Assembly (NCBI RefSeq): GCF_005049045.1
Contig: NZ_SUPK01000001.1
Location: forward strand, 310,001-374,000
Source: Cohnella pontilimi
GTDB lineage: Bacteria; Bacillota; Bacilli; Paenibacillales; Paenibacillaceae
DNA: 64,000 nt
Direction: 5' to 3'
The notes below the pieces were generated by a model, which searched no databases, had not been told where the DNA came from, and saw only the letters and a list, made by a program, of their open reading frames with translations. Below are positions 55,473 to 63,911 of this stretch, piece after piece. Made by a program: the position numbers and the translations under genes. The stretch's first letter is position 1; the number at the start of each line of letters is the position of its first letter.

Positions 55473-57086
55473 TTATTTCTTCCAATACCAGTCTTCGATA
55501 TTGAAGTACGGGCTGGACAACGAAATCCGTACGCCCAACAGATTTTTGTTCATGCCGGCCGTCAGTTTCGGATGGTGGGTGAAGATGGCGATCGCTTCAT
55601 CGGCCAGGAACGCATGCAGCTCTTGATAAATTTTGTTGCGTTTCGACGAATCCTCTTCTTGCAGGTAAGCTTCCAGCAGCTGGTCTACCTTCGAGTAATG
55701 AACGTGCCATGCATTGTTGCCGCCGTCACCGTTTTTGTCCGGAATCGCGGAGGAATGCAGGATGCCGTAGTGTTCGACGTTACCGTCATACCCACCCCAA
55801 GCTAAAACGTACATATCCAGCGTGCCTTTTTGTTGTTTATCCAGGAACAGAGACCATTCATAGCCGCGAACCGATGCCTTGATGCCCAGCTTTTTCAGGT
55901 TTTGCGCCAAAATTTGCGCAACCTTCGGACGTGTTACGTTGCCGTTGTTGTAGGCAATTTCAATTTCGAACTTCTTTCCGTCTTTTTCCAGGATGCCGTC
56001 AGAGCCTTTCTTCCAGCCGGCTTCCGCGAGCAGCTGGGCTGCTTTGTTCAGATCCAGCGGGTAAGGCTTAACATTCTTGTTTTCCTGAGGCAATTTCGGA
56101 TGGAACGGACCGGTGCCGAGATAACCGCGGCCCAGCATGATTTTGGATACGACGGCTTGACGGTCCATCGCATAGTTCATGGCTTGACGAACTTTCTTGT
56201 CTTGGAAAAGCGGGTTGTCGTTATTCCAGCCGATGTAATCGAAACGTCCGCGGTCGTAAACAACCGTTTTCAGATTCGAGGATTTCTCTACATCTGCGAC
56301 GGTTCTAGGTGAAATAACTTGCACAAAATCAACGTCGCCTTTGATCAGATTGATGGACTCTACGTTATTATCCGGGAGAATCCGGGTAATAACCTCGTCC
56401 AGATAGGGACGTCCATTCCAGTAATCGTTGAATGCCGACACGACAACGCGTTCGTCGGTTCTCCATTCTTTGAACTTGAATGGGCCGGTGCCGACCGGAT
56501 GACGGGAGAAATAGCTGTTGTCGGCATTGTAATCGTCAATGCCTCTCGGGAACAGGTGTTTCGGAAGAATGGCTCCCGAGTTTGCGGCATTCGTCAGGAA
56601 GAAAACGTTCTTTTTCTTGAGGGTGAATTTTACCGTGAGATCGTTCACCACGGTGACGCTCTGGATATCCGTGAAATCCGCTTTATATGTGTTCAGCGTT
56701 TTGGGATGCGTATACATATCGAATGAGAACTTCACGTCGTTGGCCGTCACCGGTTTTCCGTCGTGGAATTTCATCCCCTTGCGGAGATAGAACGTGTAGC
56801 TTAATGTCTTCGCGTCGTAAGTCCAACGCTCGGCCATTCCGGGAATCGGCTGGCCGTAAAAGTCTTTACGGACGAGCGAGTCGAAAACCATGCCGATAAT
56901 GTCATTGGAAGCTTGGTCGTTGGCCCGAAGCGGAATGAGCGTCACCGCATCCGAGAAAGAGGTGAGCACCACTTTTCCGCCCACTTTTTTCGGATCGAAA
57001 CCGGATCTCGCAGCACTGGAAACGCCGCTGAGCAGCGATATTAGCAATACTGCCGCAATTGTGACAGCTGTCAGTTTTTTGATCAT
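55473..57086 (-). CDS. oligopeptide/dipeptide-type ABC solute-binding protein
   Basis: 537 residues of the SBP_bac_5 family: GMVFDSLVRKDFYGQPIPGM, ERWTYDAKTLSYTFYLRKG, KFHDGKPVTANDVKFSFDMY and PVGTGPFKFKEW are typical. The signal peptide IAAVLLISLLSGVSSAA ends in an AxA-like type I site and has no lipobox Cys, whereas Gram-positive binding proteins of this family are normally lipoproteins. It may be held at the surface some other way, perhaps with help from the SLH protein encoded just upstream. It feeds substrate to the four downstream transporter subunits. Confidence 0.88.
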   Translation of the reverse strand: MIKKLTAVTIAAVLLISLLSGVSSAARSGFDPKKVGGKVVLTSFSDAVTLIPLRANDQASNDIIGMVFDSLVRKDFYGQPIPGMAERWTYDAKTLSYTFYLRKGMKFHDGKPVTANDVKFSFDMYTHPKTLNTYKADFTDIQSVTVVNDLTVKFTLKKKNVFFLTNAANSGAILPKHLFPRGIDDYNADNSYFSRHPVGTGPFKFKEWRTDERVVVSAFNDYWNGRPYLDEVITRILPDNNVESINLIKGDVDFVQVISPRTVADVEKSSNLKTVVYDRGRFDYIGWNNDNPLFQDKKVRQAMNYAMDRQAVVSKIMLGRGYLGTGPFHPKLPQENKNVKPYPLDLNKAAQLLAEAGWKKGSDGILEKDGKKFEIEIAYNNGNVTRPKVAQILAQNLKKLGIKASVRGYEWSLFLDKQQKGTLDMYVLAWGGYDGNVEHYGILHSSAIPDKNGDGGNNAWHVHYSKVDQLLEAYLQEEDSSKRNKIYQELHAFLADEAIAIFTHHPKLTAGMNKNLLGVRISLSSPYFNIEDWYWKK

Positions 57087-57114
57087 GAACTGATCCTCCT
57101 ATGAGTGATGATGA

Positions 57115-58386
57115 TTATTTGTTCTCCGTTTTCTTCTCCGCCGTGGCCACGATCGAAGTCACGAATCCGTCGGAGTTGATTTCGACCGTTCCAGTCAGCG
57201 TGTTGCCGGTTTGGAGAGCGGTCAGTTCAGTGAGGGTCAGCTTTTGGTCTTTGTCCGTTGCGGATGCCGCTTTCAACGTAATTTTTACGTCGTCGGCAAC
57301 TTTGAAGCTCAGATTGGCAAGTGCGTCGTCCGAGAAATCGAGCGTCAAGCCGTTGAAACCAACCGTGAACGGTTTCTCTTCCGCCTTGGCTACCCGAAGA
57401 TCCAGCAGCGTGACCTCATCGTTTTGGTTGTTCACATAGGCACCGCCGGCAAAGGTCACGCCTGCTCCGCTGTAGTTGCCGAAGCCTTTCAATGTGAACG
57501 TTCCGTTCGGATCATTCGGCAACGGATTGACAACGGCTCTCAGATCGATGTTGCGAAGTGTGCTGTTGATGCTCACCTTGCCGGATTTGTAAACGATGCT
57601 GCCTTCCTCAAGTAACAGGCTGTGGCCCGACAAGAACGAGATCTCGCCCTTGGCGTTGAGCAAGACCTGAACCGCCGTACCAGGCCCGAAGGACGATAGA
57701 TCGTCGCTTTGCCCGCTGAGGAACAAAGACGCATCCTTGTCGAGCTTGTATGTAACGTTCTCCCGACCGTTATTCAATACGACCGCATCGTCGCCCTTCA
57801 ATTCGACGACTACACCGCTGTCGCTTTTAAAGGTGCCTTTGAGCGTGATAACCTGATCGATGGCCACCGCTGCGGCTCCTCTCGTGACGACAGCGTCCAG
57901 ATCGGTATCGATATCAAGGACGCCTTTGCGCTCGAGATAGAACAAATAATCGATCGGACGGTCCGACCAGCTTAATTTCAAACCGAGACCTGCTGCAAGC
58001 GCCCGGCTGAACTCCGCGTAAGTGACCGCTTTTTTCGAGTTAAAATTGCCTTTGGCGTCCAGCTTCAGCAGACCGTTGCCGATAACTTTGGCCACCGAGG
58101 CATAATCTTTACTATTGCTCGATACATCTTTAATTTTCACGCTTTTAGGCGCGTTCAGCTTCAAAACTTGTGTAAGCGCATACACAAAATCGCCGCGAGT
58201 TAATGCAGCATCCGGATTGTAAGAAGTACCTGAAGCGGGCAGCACGTGAAGCGATACGAGTTTGTTCATCGATACCTCTCCCGGCAAGCCGGCGGTATCA
58301 TCCAGAGAAGCGGCAAAAACCGAAGAACTGCCTAACGTTAGTGCGGCTGACAGCGTGCATGCAATGGCCATTTTACGAAGTCTCAA
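57115..58386 (-). CDS. S-layer-homology-domain protein
   Basis: 423 residues: signal peptide (ACTLSAALTLGSSSVFA), then three SLH-like units within about residues 35-185 (LTRGDFVYALTQVLKL; VTYAEFSRALAAGLGL; VVTRGAAAVAIDQVI), then a beta-rich, Thr/Asp/Leu-rich part without recognised enzymatic motif. The SLH units bind pyruvylated wall polymer, so the protein is cell-surface attached. TTG 58386 is chosen: ggaggaag lies 6 bases upstream, whereas the first ATG is 15 bases further on. It is 28 bases before the binding-protein gene and heads the operon. Confidence 0.85.
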   Translation of the reverse strand: MRLRKMAIACTLSAALTLGSSSVFAASLDDTAGLPGEVSMNKLVSLHVLPASGTSYNPDAALTRGDFVYALTQVLKLNAPKSVKIKDVSSNSKDYASVAKVIGNGLLKLDAKGNFNSKKAVTYAEFSRALAAGLGLKLSWSDRPIDYLFYLERKGVLDIDTDLDAVVTRGAAAVAIDQVITLKGTFKSDSGVVVELKGDDAVVLNNGRENVTYKLDKDASLFLSGQSDDLSSFGPGTAVQVLLNAKGEISFLSGHSLLLEEGSIVYKSGKVSINSTLRNIDLRAVVNPLPNDPNGTFTLKGFGNYSGAGVTFAGGAYVNNQNDEVTLLDLRVAKAEEKPFTVGFNGLTLDFSDDALANLSFKVADDVKITLKAASATDKDQKLTLTELTALQTGNTLTGTVEINSDGFVTSIVATAEKKTENK

Positions 58387-58770
58387 TTTGCTTCCTCCCT
58401 AAACAATGTGATCAATTCTTAGTGCATCGTGTTCTCGAATGCTGGTGTCACTCGTGCTGATTGCTAATCACCCAGAACATTCTCTACGAGGCGACCTCCT
58501 TTGGAAGGGCAATTTTTAGCAATTGAAAACGTATTCGTAAATATTTATCTTAATTCCTGTCGTGGTTTCTAACGGAAGAATAACAAATATCTAACAAAAA
58601 TATTGGCGCAAAATTCGCCATTATTCTCAATTTGTTTTGAAAAGGGAAGTCCATGGCTTGCTCAGAGGGAAGCCCCCCCTCCCTCCCTTTTTGTGTCCGA
58701 AGCGTTTGAGCGTTACTATATACGGTAATGAGACATAATCAAGTCATGCGAGAACAAGGAGGATGTAAAC
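58387..58770. promoter_or_regulatory. 384-base divergent control region (SLH/transporter operon and fumC)
   Basis: Divergent starts flank it, so both promoters lie here. The middle (58505-58640) is AT-rich. aagccccccctccctccc at about 58671-58688 is a pyrimidine-rich run. No -35/-10 pair convincing enough to name, no hairpin and no coding frame are seen. Confidence 0.4.
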
Positions 58771-60138
58771 ATGGAATTCCGGATCGAAAAAGATACGATG
58801 GGAGAAATCGCCGTGCCTGCCGACAAGCTGTGGGGCGCCCAAACGCAGCGCAGCTTGGAAAACTTCCGCATCGGAACCGAGAAAATGCCGATCGAGCTCA
58901 TTCGCGCGTTGGCGATATTAAAAAGAAGCGCAGCGGTCGTGAATCTTGAGCTCGGAAAGCTCGCCGACGACAAAGCAACGGCGATCATTCGGGCGGCCGA
59001 CGAGATCATCTCGGGCAAGTGGGACGATCAATTCCCCCTCGCCGTATGGCAAACGGGCAGCGGGACCCAGTCGAATATGAATGTGAATGAAGTGATCGCC
59101 CATTTGGCCTCGCCGCAGGGTGCCGTTAACGTTCATCCCAACGACGACGTGAATATGTCCCAAAGCTCCAACGACACCTTCCCTACCGCGATGCATATGG
59201 CGGCACTCACCGCCGTTGAAGACCGGGTGCTCCCTGCCGTTGCCGTGTTGAAAAAAACGCTGGAGGACAAAAGCCGTCATTTCGCAGATATCATTAAAAT
59301 CGGACGTACCCACTTGCAGGATGCCACTCCACTCACCCTCGGCCAAGAAATCAGCGGCTGGGTTCGCATGCTCGGCAAATCGGAAGCCATGATTCGCGCT
59401 TCATCCGAAAATCTGCGTGAGCTCGCCATCGGCGGAACCGCCGTCGGCACCGGCATTAACGCCCACCCGGAATTCGGGGAGCGTGTGGCCGCGGAAATCA
59501 GCAAGCAGACAGGACGAAAGTTCGTTAGTGCCGAGAATAAATTCCACGCGCTCACAAGCCACGATGAGCTCGTGTTTGTTCATGGCGCCATGAAAGCTCT
59601 CGCGGCCGATCTCATGAAGATCGCCAACGACGTCCGGTGGCTCTCCAGCGGTCCCCGCAGCGGCATAGGAGAAATTACGATTCCTGCCAACGAGCCGGGC
59701 AGCTCGATTATGCCGGGCAAAGTGAATCCGACGCAGTCGGAAGCGATGACGATGGTCGTCTGCCAGGTCATGGGCAATGATGCTGCGATCGGATTCGCCG
59801 CAAGTCAAGGAAACTTCGAGCTCAATGTGTTCAAGCCGGTCATCGCCCATACGTTCCTGCAGTCCGCACGCTTGCTCGCCGACGCCATCCACTCCTTCAA
59901 CGATCATTGCGCGGTCGGAATAGAGCCGAATATGCCGGTCATTCAGGGACACCTTGAGCGTTCGCTCATGCTGGTCACCGCGCTGAATCCGCTGATCGGC
60001 TACGAGAATGCGGCCATGATCGCCAAAACTGCGCATAAAGAAGGCCTCACGTTGAAGCAGGCCGCATTGAAAAGCGGCTTGTTGACGGAGGAGCAATTCG
60101 ATGAGATCGTCAAACCTGAAAAAATGATACGGCAGTAA
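58771..60138 (+). CDS. fumC: fumarate hydratase, class II
   Basis: 455 residues of the class II fumarase/aspartase superfamily. [19 protein letters not shown] near the N-terminus, [56 protein letters not shown] and the signature [13 protein letters not shown] with the catalytic Ser are all present. Length and the TGINAHPEF segment favour FumC over AspA. It interconverts fumarate and malate in the TCA cycle, soluble tetramer. aaggagg lies 9 bases before the ATG. A single gene, followed by the recombinase gene 124 bases on. Confidence 0.93.
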   Translation: MEFRIEKDTMGEIAVPADKLWGAQTQRSLENFRIGTEKMPIELIRALAILKRSAAVVNLELGKLADDKATAIIRAADEIISGKWDDQFPLAVWQTGSGTQSNMNVNEVIAHLASPQGAVNVHPNDDVNMSQSSNDTFPTAMHMAALTAVEDRVLPAVAVLKKTLEDKSRHFADIIKIGRTHLQDATPLTLGQEISGWVRMLGKSEAMIRASSENLRELAIGGTAVGTGINAHPEFGERVAAEISKQTGRKFVSAENKFHALTSHDELVFVHGAMKALAADLMKIANDVRWLSSGPRSGIGEITIPANEPGSSIMPGKVNPTQSEAMTMVVCQVMGNDAAIGFAASQGNFELNVFKPVIAHTFLQSARLLADAIHSFNDHCAVGIEPNMPVIQGHLERSLMLVTALNPLIGYENAAMIAKTAHKEGLTLKQAALKSGLLTEEQFDEIVKPEKMIRQ

Positions 60139-60219
60139 AGTTAATTAATGAGGTTAACTATTTCTTGTCAGCAGATCCCCTACACGTTACAGTAAAAGAG
60201 TAAGGCGTTCTCGACGAAT

Positions 60220-60247
60220 AAAGAACATAATTTATATTATGTAAACA
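60220..60247 (+). other. dif-like Xer recombination site 2
   Basis: Left arm AAAGAACATAA, centre TTTATA, right arm TTATGTAAACA, same 11-6-11 layout and orientation as site 1. It ends 15 bases before the xerS start and abuts the ribosome binding site aaggggcg, so recombinase binding here could also repress its own gene. Confidence 0.6.
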
Positions 60248-60262
60248 AGGGGCGAGTCCCGC

Positions 60263-61336
60263 GTGAACATTCAGAAAATCAAAGACCGGGAAGAGCTCGA
60301 AAAGCACATTCCGGGTATGCCCTGGTACGTCGAAAAATTCATCAACTATAAGCTGCCCGACCTCTCCCCATCCTCTTTACTTGAATACGTGAGGGATTAT
60401 GAGACGTTTTTCTCCTGGCTGCTGGCGGAAGGGCTGACCTCCGCCTCTTCCATCAGCGCCATACCGATTGAAGATTTGGAACATTTGCACATGGACAGTG
60501 TCGACAATTTTCGAATGTTTCTCGCAACGCGCAAAGAACAGACGAACGGCAAAACCACCATTTCGCGCAAGCTCTCTTCTCTTCGGTCGCTCTTTCACTA
60601 TCTCAGTCAAATTGCCGAGGATGACAATTTTTATCCGCTGTTAAAGCGGAATGTTATGGCGAAGGTGTCAGTGAAACGAACCCACAAGCCGAAGGATACG
60701 GCCGCCAAGCTCGAAGGAAAGCTGCTTCAGGAGCAGGAAATTATCGAGTTTATCAACTATATCCGTCACGATTACGCGCATGATGTGGCGGCGAACAAGC
60801 AGGCGACCTACGCGCATGAGCTGAACCATATACGGGATTGCTGCATCGTCAGCCTCATCCTCAATTCCGGACTTCGTGTTTCCGAGTTGGTGAATCTCAA
60901 TCTGGACGATTTGGATTTGAAGAAAAAGCTGGTATACGTCTACCGCAAAGGGAAAAACGACGATTCTTTTAAAACGCCCGTATACTTCCGTCAGGATGCC
61001 GTCGATGATATCGAGGAGTATTTGGCGCAGCGGGAATCCCGCTATAAAGCGCCTAAACGCGAAAAAGCCTTGTTCCTGGCGATCGCCAACGGCCGGAAAG
61101 AAGGCTCGCGCATGACCAAGCGGGCCATTCAGGAAATGGTGATGAAATACGCCAAAAGGTTCGGCAAGCCTTACTTATCCGTGCACAAGCTTCGTCACTC
61201 GTTCGCGACAGACTATTACTTGCGCAACGATCTTTACAAAACCCAAGAGCAGCTCGGCCACGCATCACCGGAAACAACACAAATTTACGCTCATTTGACC
61301 GATAAAACGATGGAAGAAGCGATTGACCGCAGGTAA
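60263..61336 (+). CDS. xerS: tyrosine recombinase, XerS class
   Basis: 357 residues, the XerS length and layout rather than the ~300 of XerC/XerD. The N-terminal SAM-like core-binding domain (LSPSSLLEYVRDYETFFSWL) is followed by the catalytic domain with Arg in NSGLRVSELVNL, the H-x-x-R pair in VHKLRHSFATDYY, His in LGHASPETTQ and the nucleophile Tyr in QIYAHLT, so all catalytic residues are present. It resolves chromosome dimers at a dif-type site. GTG 60263 has aaggggcg upstream. A dif-like site lies immediately before the gene; a terminator follows. Confidence 0.88.
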   Translation: MNIQKIKDREELEKHIPGMPWYVEKFINYKLPDLSPSSLLEYVRDYETFFSWLLAEGLTSASSISAIPIEDLEHLHMDSVDNFRMFLATRKEQTNGKTTISRKLSSLRSLFHYLSQIAEDDNFYPLLKRNVMAKVSVKRTHKPKDTAAKLEGKLLQEQEIIEFINYIRHDYAHDVAANKQATYAHELNHIRDCCIVSLILNSGLRVSELVNLNLDDLDLKKKLVYVYRKGKNDDSFKTPVYFRQDAVDDIEEYLAQRESRYKAPKREKALFLAIANGRKEGSRMTKRAIQEMVMKYAKRFGKPYLSVHKLRHSFATDYYLRNDLYKTQEQLGHASPETTQIYAHLTDKTMEEAIDRR

Positions 61337-61346
61337 GCGGCCGAAC

Positions 61347-61386
61347 AAAAAAATGAGGGGACTCGGTGGAGTCTCCTCATTTTTTG
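61347..61386. terminator. terminator after xerS, bidirectional
   Basis: AAAAATGAGGGGACTC and GAGTCTCCTCATTTTT form a stem with one mismatch and the loop ggtg, A-run left and T-run right. It can serve xerS and the leftward genes. Confidence 0.85.
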
Positions 61387-61469
61387 CTCTGTTTCGAGGC
61401 TAGCCAAAAAACGAAAATGACGATTGGAATGAAAACGAACCACGGAATGTTAATCGTACCGCAATCCAA
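61377..61469 (-). CDS. possible 30-residue single-helix membrane peptide
   Basis: TTG 61469 opens a 30-codon frame encoding INIPWFVFIPIVIFVFWLAS and then KQSKK before the stop, a clear single transmembrane helix with a positive tail. It follows the YjbR gene by 2 bases in the same direction and ends inside the terminator. No ribosome binding site is visible, so it may be translated by coupling or be fortuitous. Confidence 0.3.
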   Translation of the reverse strand: MDCGTINIPWFVFIPIVIFVFWLASKQSKK

Positions 61470-61471
61470 TG

Positions 61472-61864
61472 CTATTTATTACGATATGCTTGAGCGAGGC
61501 GTTTCGGTGCGGCGCGCAAATAGGCTTCGACAATCAGCTCGCTGAGTTCGTTCCAATCCTCGATTTCTTTGCAGTTGATCGAAACCCAGCCGTGCTGACC
61601 GATGTATGCCGTGCGGTAATAGGGGCCTTTTTGGATCAGAAGCTGCTGGGTCTCCTTGTCGCTCTTAAAGCTGAGCGAGCCGCCTTCACCCTTTTCTCCT
61701 TCTCCCATCATGACGAACGATTTGTCTCGCACCTTGAAAGTCGTGTGTCCGAAACCGTCGATCTTCTCTTCCGCCTCGGGCAGACCGCGGGTGATCGCCC
61801 GAATCCTGTCACGTACGGCAAGCGCGATTTCGGAAACGAGGACGTGTTCGCTTTCAAATGCCAT
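61472..61864 (-). CDS. MmcQ/YjbR-family protein
   Basis: 130 residues. RAITRGLPEAEEKIDGFGHT, TFKVRDKSFVMMGEG, LLIQKGPYYRTAYIGQHGWV and ELIVEAYLRAAPKRL are the typical elements of the YjbR fold, a CyaY-like alpha/beta protein described as DNA-binding. Length fits. cgaaagag-type sequence precedes the ATG. Upstream by 35 bases lies the GH18-like gene in the same direction. Confidence 0.85.
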   Translation of the reverse strand: MAFESEHVLVSEIALAVRDRIRAITRGLPEAEEKIDGFGHTTFKVRDKSFVMMGEGEKGEGGSLSFKSDKETQQLLIQKGPYYRTAYIGQHGWVSINCKEIEDWNELSELIVEAYLRAAPKRLAQAYRNK

Positions 61865-61899
61865 CTCTTTCGGCTCCTTTTCGGGTATCCTATCGGTTC

Positions 61900-63177
61900 T
61901 TATTCTTCCTTCACGGCAGAGCGGTTAATCGCATCAAGGAACTCTTGACCGTAGTAGAAATAGAGACCGATTCTCCAGAAAGCCGCACCTTTCAGATGAT
62001 AACGTTTGGCCAGTCCAAGCTTATCATCGATGGAAGCCGGCGTCTCGCTGTTGAGGTCGACTCCGAGCAGCAGTTTCTGCGCAGGAACGCCCGCCTTAAG
62101 GAGCGCCGTAAGTGCGGCATCCACTTTGGCGTTCGGTTGAGGCGTGTGCTTCACCGTTCCAATCGGATGATACTCATAGGCCATAATGACAAGATCGTCG
62201 GCTAAATCCGCGAGCGTACGGTAATCGTAGCCTTTATAATTGCTGTTCGGAGGCGGTACCGCGAGTGAGAGCTTGATTCCCTGAGGCGAGAGTTGTTCTG
62301 CCAGCAACCGTGCGTAGTCGTTCAGCAGCTTCTGTTGCTCCGCCGCGTTCAGTTTGAAACCTAGACCTTCAAAATCGAGCATAACGCCTTGGAATCCTTT
62401 TTCTGCAGCCAGCGATACGATCTTTTCAATCGAGCGGGAACGGAGCGTCTCGTCGCTTAACAGTTTCGTCAATTCAAGATTGCCGTCCGAGCCATAAACC
62501 ATTAAATAGGGCGTCTTCCCTTGGGATGCGGTATTCGATACGATCGCTTCAGGCGTGTCGGACCCGGCTGCGGGCGGCCAGTAAAAATCTTTGCCCGAAG
62601 TGGTCAGCTCCCCGTTCTGATCGACCCGGATCCATCCGAACGCAACGGAGTTCATATCCTGAATTCTCTCACGCTCCGCATAAGAGCTGATGGCATAGAA
62701 GCCCCGCAGATGCATCTGCCGGACCGGCGAAACGATCGAGACGGTGCGTGTGGCGCCGTTCCAGCCTACTTTCGCGCCGAACTGGGTGCTGAAAAAGTTG
62801 AGCGGGATTAAAGTCCGATTGTTCGAGGTGAAAGGTGCTGCGACCAGCTTCGCAGGCTGCCCGTTGACTTCCGCAGTCGGTTTCCCGAGGTGCAAAACAA
62901 CGGTTTTACTTTCCCCTTCCACCTTTTGGGTCGCGGTGATCGTTTTGGTCGATTGATCCCATTCAATCTCGACCCCGAGCGGTTCGGCGATCGCGCGGAA
63001 CGGAACGAACGTGATATCGTGGTTAATTTGCGGAGCAGCTTCGGTAAAGATCAACGAAACGTCGTCGAGCAGCACGGTGACGGGCTTCGGAGCCGCTGTC
63101 GCCATATTCCCTGCGGAGCACGTAAAGGTTATGCCGGCAAGCGAAGCCGCGGCCAACCACTTTCCCCATTTGTTCAT
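61900..63177 (-). CDS. secreted protein: copper-amine-oxidase-N-like domain plus GH18-like domain
   Basis: 425 residues: signal peptide (WLAAASLAGITFTCSAGNMATAA), quoted here as WLAAASLAGITFTCSAG, then a wall-associated copper amine oxidase N-terminal-like domain (~35-140: FVPFRAIAEPLGVEIEWDQS, TLIPLNFFSTQFGAKVGWN). A GH18-type TIM barrel (~150-415) follows with GFQGVMLDFEGLG, where the D-x-E keeps the catalytic Glu, and DLVIMAYEYHPIG. It resembles spore/wall glycosyl hydrolases of the YdhD/SleL type. ATG 63177 is used, with gggagat upstream; an earlier in-frame start at 63252 would precede the signal peptide. Probably acts on peptidoglycan or another N-acetylhexosamine polymer. Confidence 0.82.
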   Translation of the reverse strand: MNKWGKWLAAASLAGITFTCSAGNMATAAPKPVTVLLDDVSLIFTEAAPQINHDITFVPFRAIAEPLGVEIEWDQSTKTITATQKVEGESKTVVLHLGKPTAEVNGQPAKLVAAPFTSNNRTLIPLNFFSTQFGAKVGWNGATRTVSIVSPVRQMHLRGFYAISSYAERERIQDMNSVAFGWIRVDQNGELTTSGKDFYWPPAAGSDTPEAIVSNTASQGKTPYLMVYGSDGNLELTKLLSDETLRSRSIEKIVSLAAEKGFQGVMLDFEGLGFKLNAAEQQKLLNDYARLLAEQLSPQGIKLSLAVPPPNSNYKGYDYRTLADLADDLVIMAYEYHPIGTVKHTPQPNAKVDAALTALLKAGVPAQKLLLGVDLNSETPASIDDKLGLAKRYHLKGAAFWRIGLYFYYGQEFLDAINRSAVKEE

Positions 63178-63266
63178 TCTCTCAATCTCCCATGCAGAAG
63201 TTGTAAAATTTAATAGTATTATAGCAAAAGGATTCCTCCCGGTCGAAAGCATAAAGGACTAAAAAT

Positions 63267-63306
63267 AATGGCGTGTCCGATCGATCTGCCGATTAGACAC
63301 GCCATT
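63267..63306. terminator. terminator of the GNAT gene
   Basis: AATGGCGTGTC (63267-63277) pairs with GACACGCCATT (63296-63306), 18-base loop; A-rich on the left gives a T-run on the minus strand. Confidence 0.75.
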
Positions 63307-63313
63307 TTCATTG

Positions 63314-63829
63314 TTATTTTGCTGTAGTCAATGCCAACCGCCAATCATTGCATCGCATGATGCTGCCAGGTGGGTATTCAAATTCACACTCACCCAAAAG
63401 CGTGAAGTTCAGCTTTCGGCATATTGCATTTGAGGCAGAGTTATACATGGATGGGAAGGCATGTATAAAATTGTGCTTTTTTTCGGCACTTGCTAGTTTA
63501 ATAACTTCCGCGACAGCTTCGGTTGCGATTCCCCTGCCCTGATAACGGGGCAGGACACCCCATCCTGTCTCGCACACGTTCTCTCCATTCCAGACTTTGT
63601 CCCAATAGCCGACACTACCGACGGTTTCATTACTCTGAAGCAGCACAATCGTAAACATACGGCCAGTACCTCTTCCACCGACTTCTAAGTACCGCTTATG
63701 GCGTGATAGGATCTGCTCTTCCGATTCCGGGCCACCCAGGTGTTCTGTCATCTCAGATGTGTTTAGAAGCCGTAGCAAATCTAGATCAGCATCACTCCAA
63801 GGTTGAATCTTCACCTGCGGTGCTGGCAT
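63314..63829 (-). CDS. GNAT-family N-acetyltransferase
   Basis: 171 residues of the RimJ/RimL-like GNAT type. VKIQPWSDADLDLLRLLN opens the fold, NETVGSVGYWDKVW is the central strand, GWGVLPRYQGRGIATEAVAE is the acetyl-CoA pyrophosphate loop (Q-x-x-G-x-G/A), and NSASNAICRKLNFTLLGECE is the C-terminal substrate segment. Complete catalytic core; acceptor unknown. The ATG has ggggga upstream. A palindromic dif-like sequence lies 38-65 bases upstream of its start. Confidence 0.88.
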   Translation of the reverse strand: MPAPQVKIQPWSDADLDLLRLLNTSEMTEHLGGPESEEQILSRHKRYLEVGGRGTGRMFTIVLLQSNETVGSVGYWDKVWNGENVCETGWGVLPRYQGRGIATEAVAEVIKLASAEKKHNFIHAFPSMYNSASNAICRKLNFTLLGECEFEYPPGSIMRCNDWRLALTTAK

Positions 63830-63866
63830 GTATTTTCCCCCACTTCTCGTATGATCTCGCCGTCGT

Positions 63867-63894
63867 TGTTAACATAATGAATGTTATGTATATT
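63867..63894. other. weak dif-like palindrome (site 3)
   Basis: TGTTAACATAA, centre TGAATG, TTATGTATATT. The inner ACATAA and TTATGT are spaced as in sites 1 and 2, but the outer right arm differs. It sits in the control region of the GNAT gene and may equally be a repressor operator. Confidence 0.35.
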
Positions 63895-63911
63895 CTTTGC
63901 GAAACTCGAAC

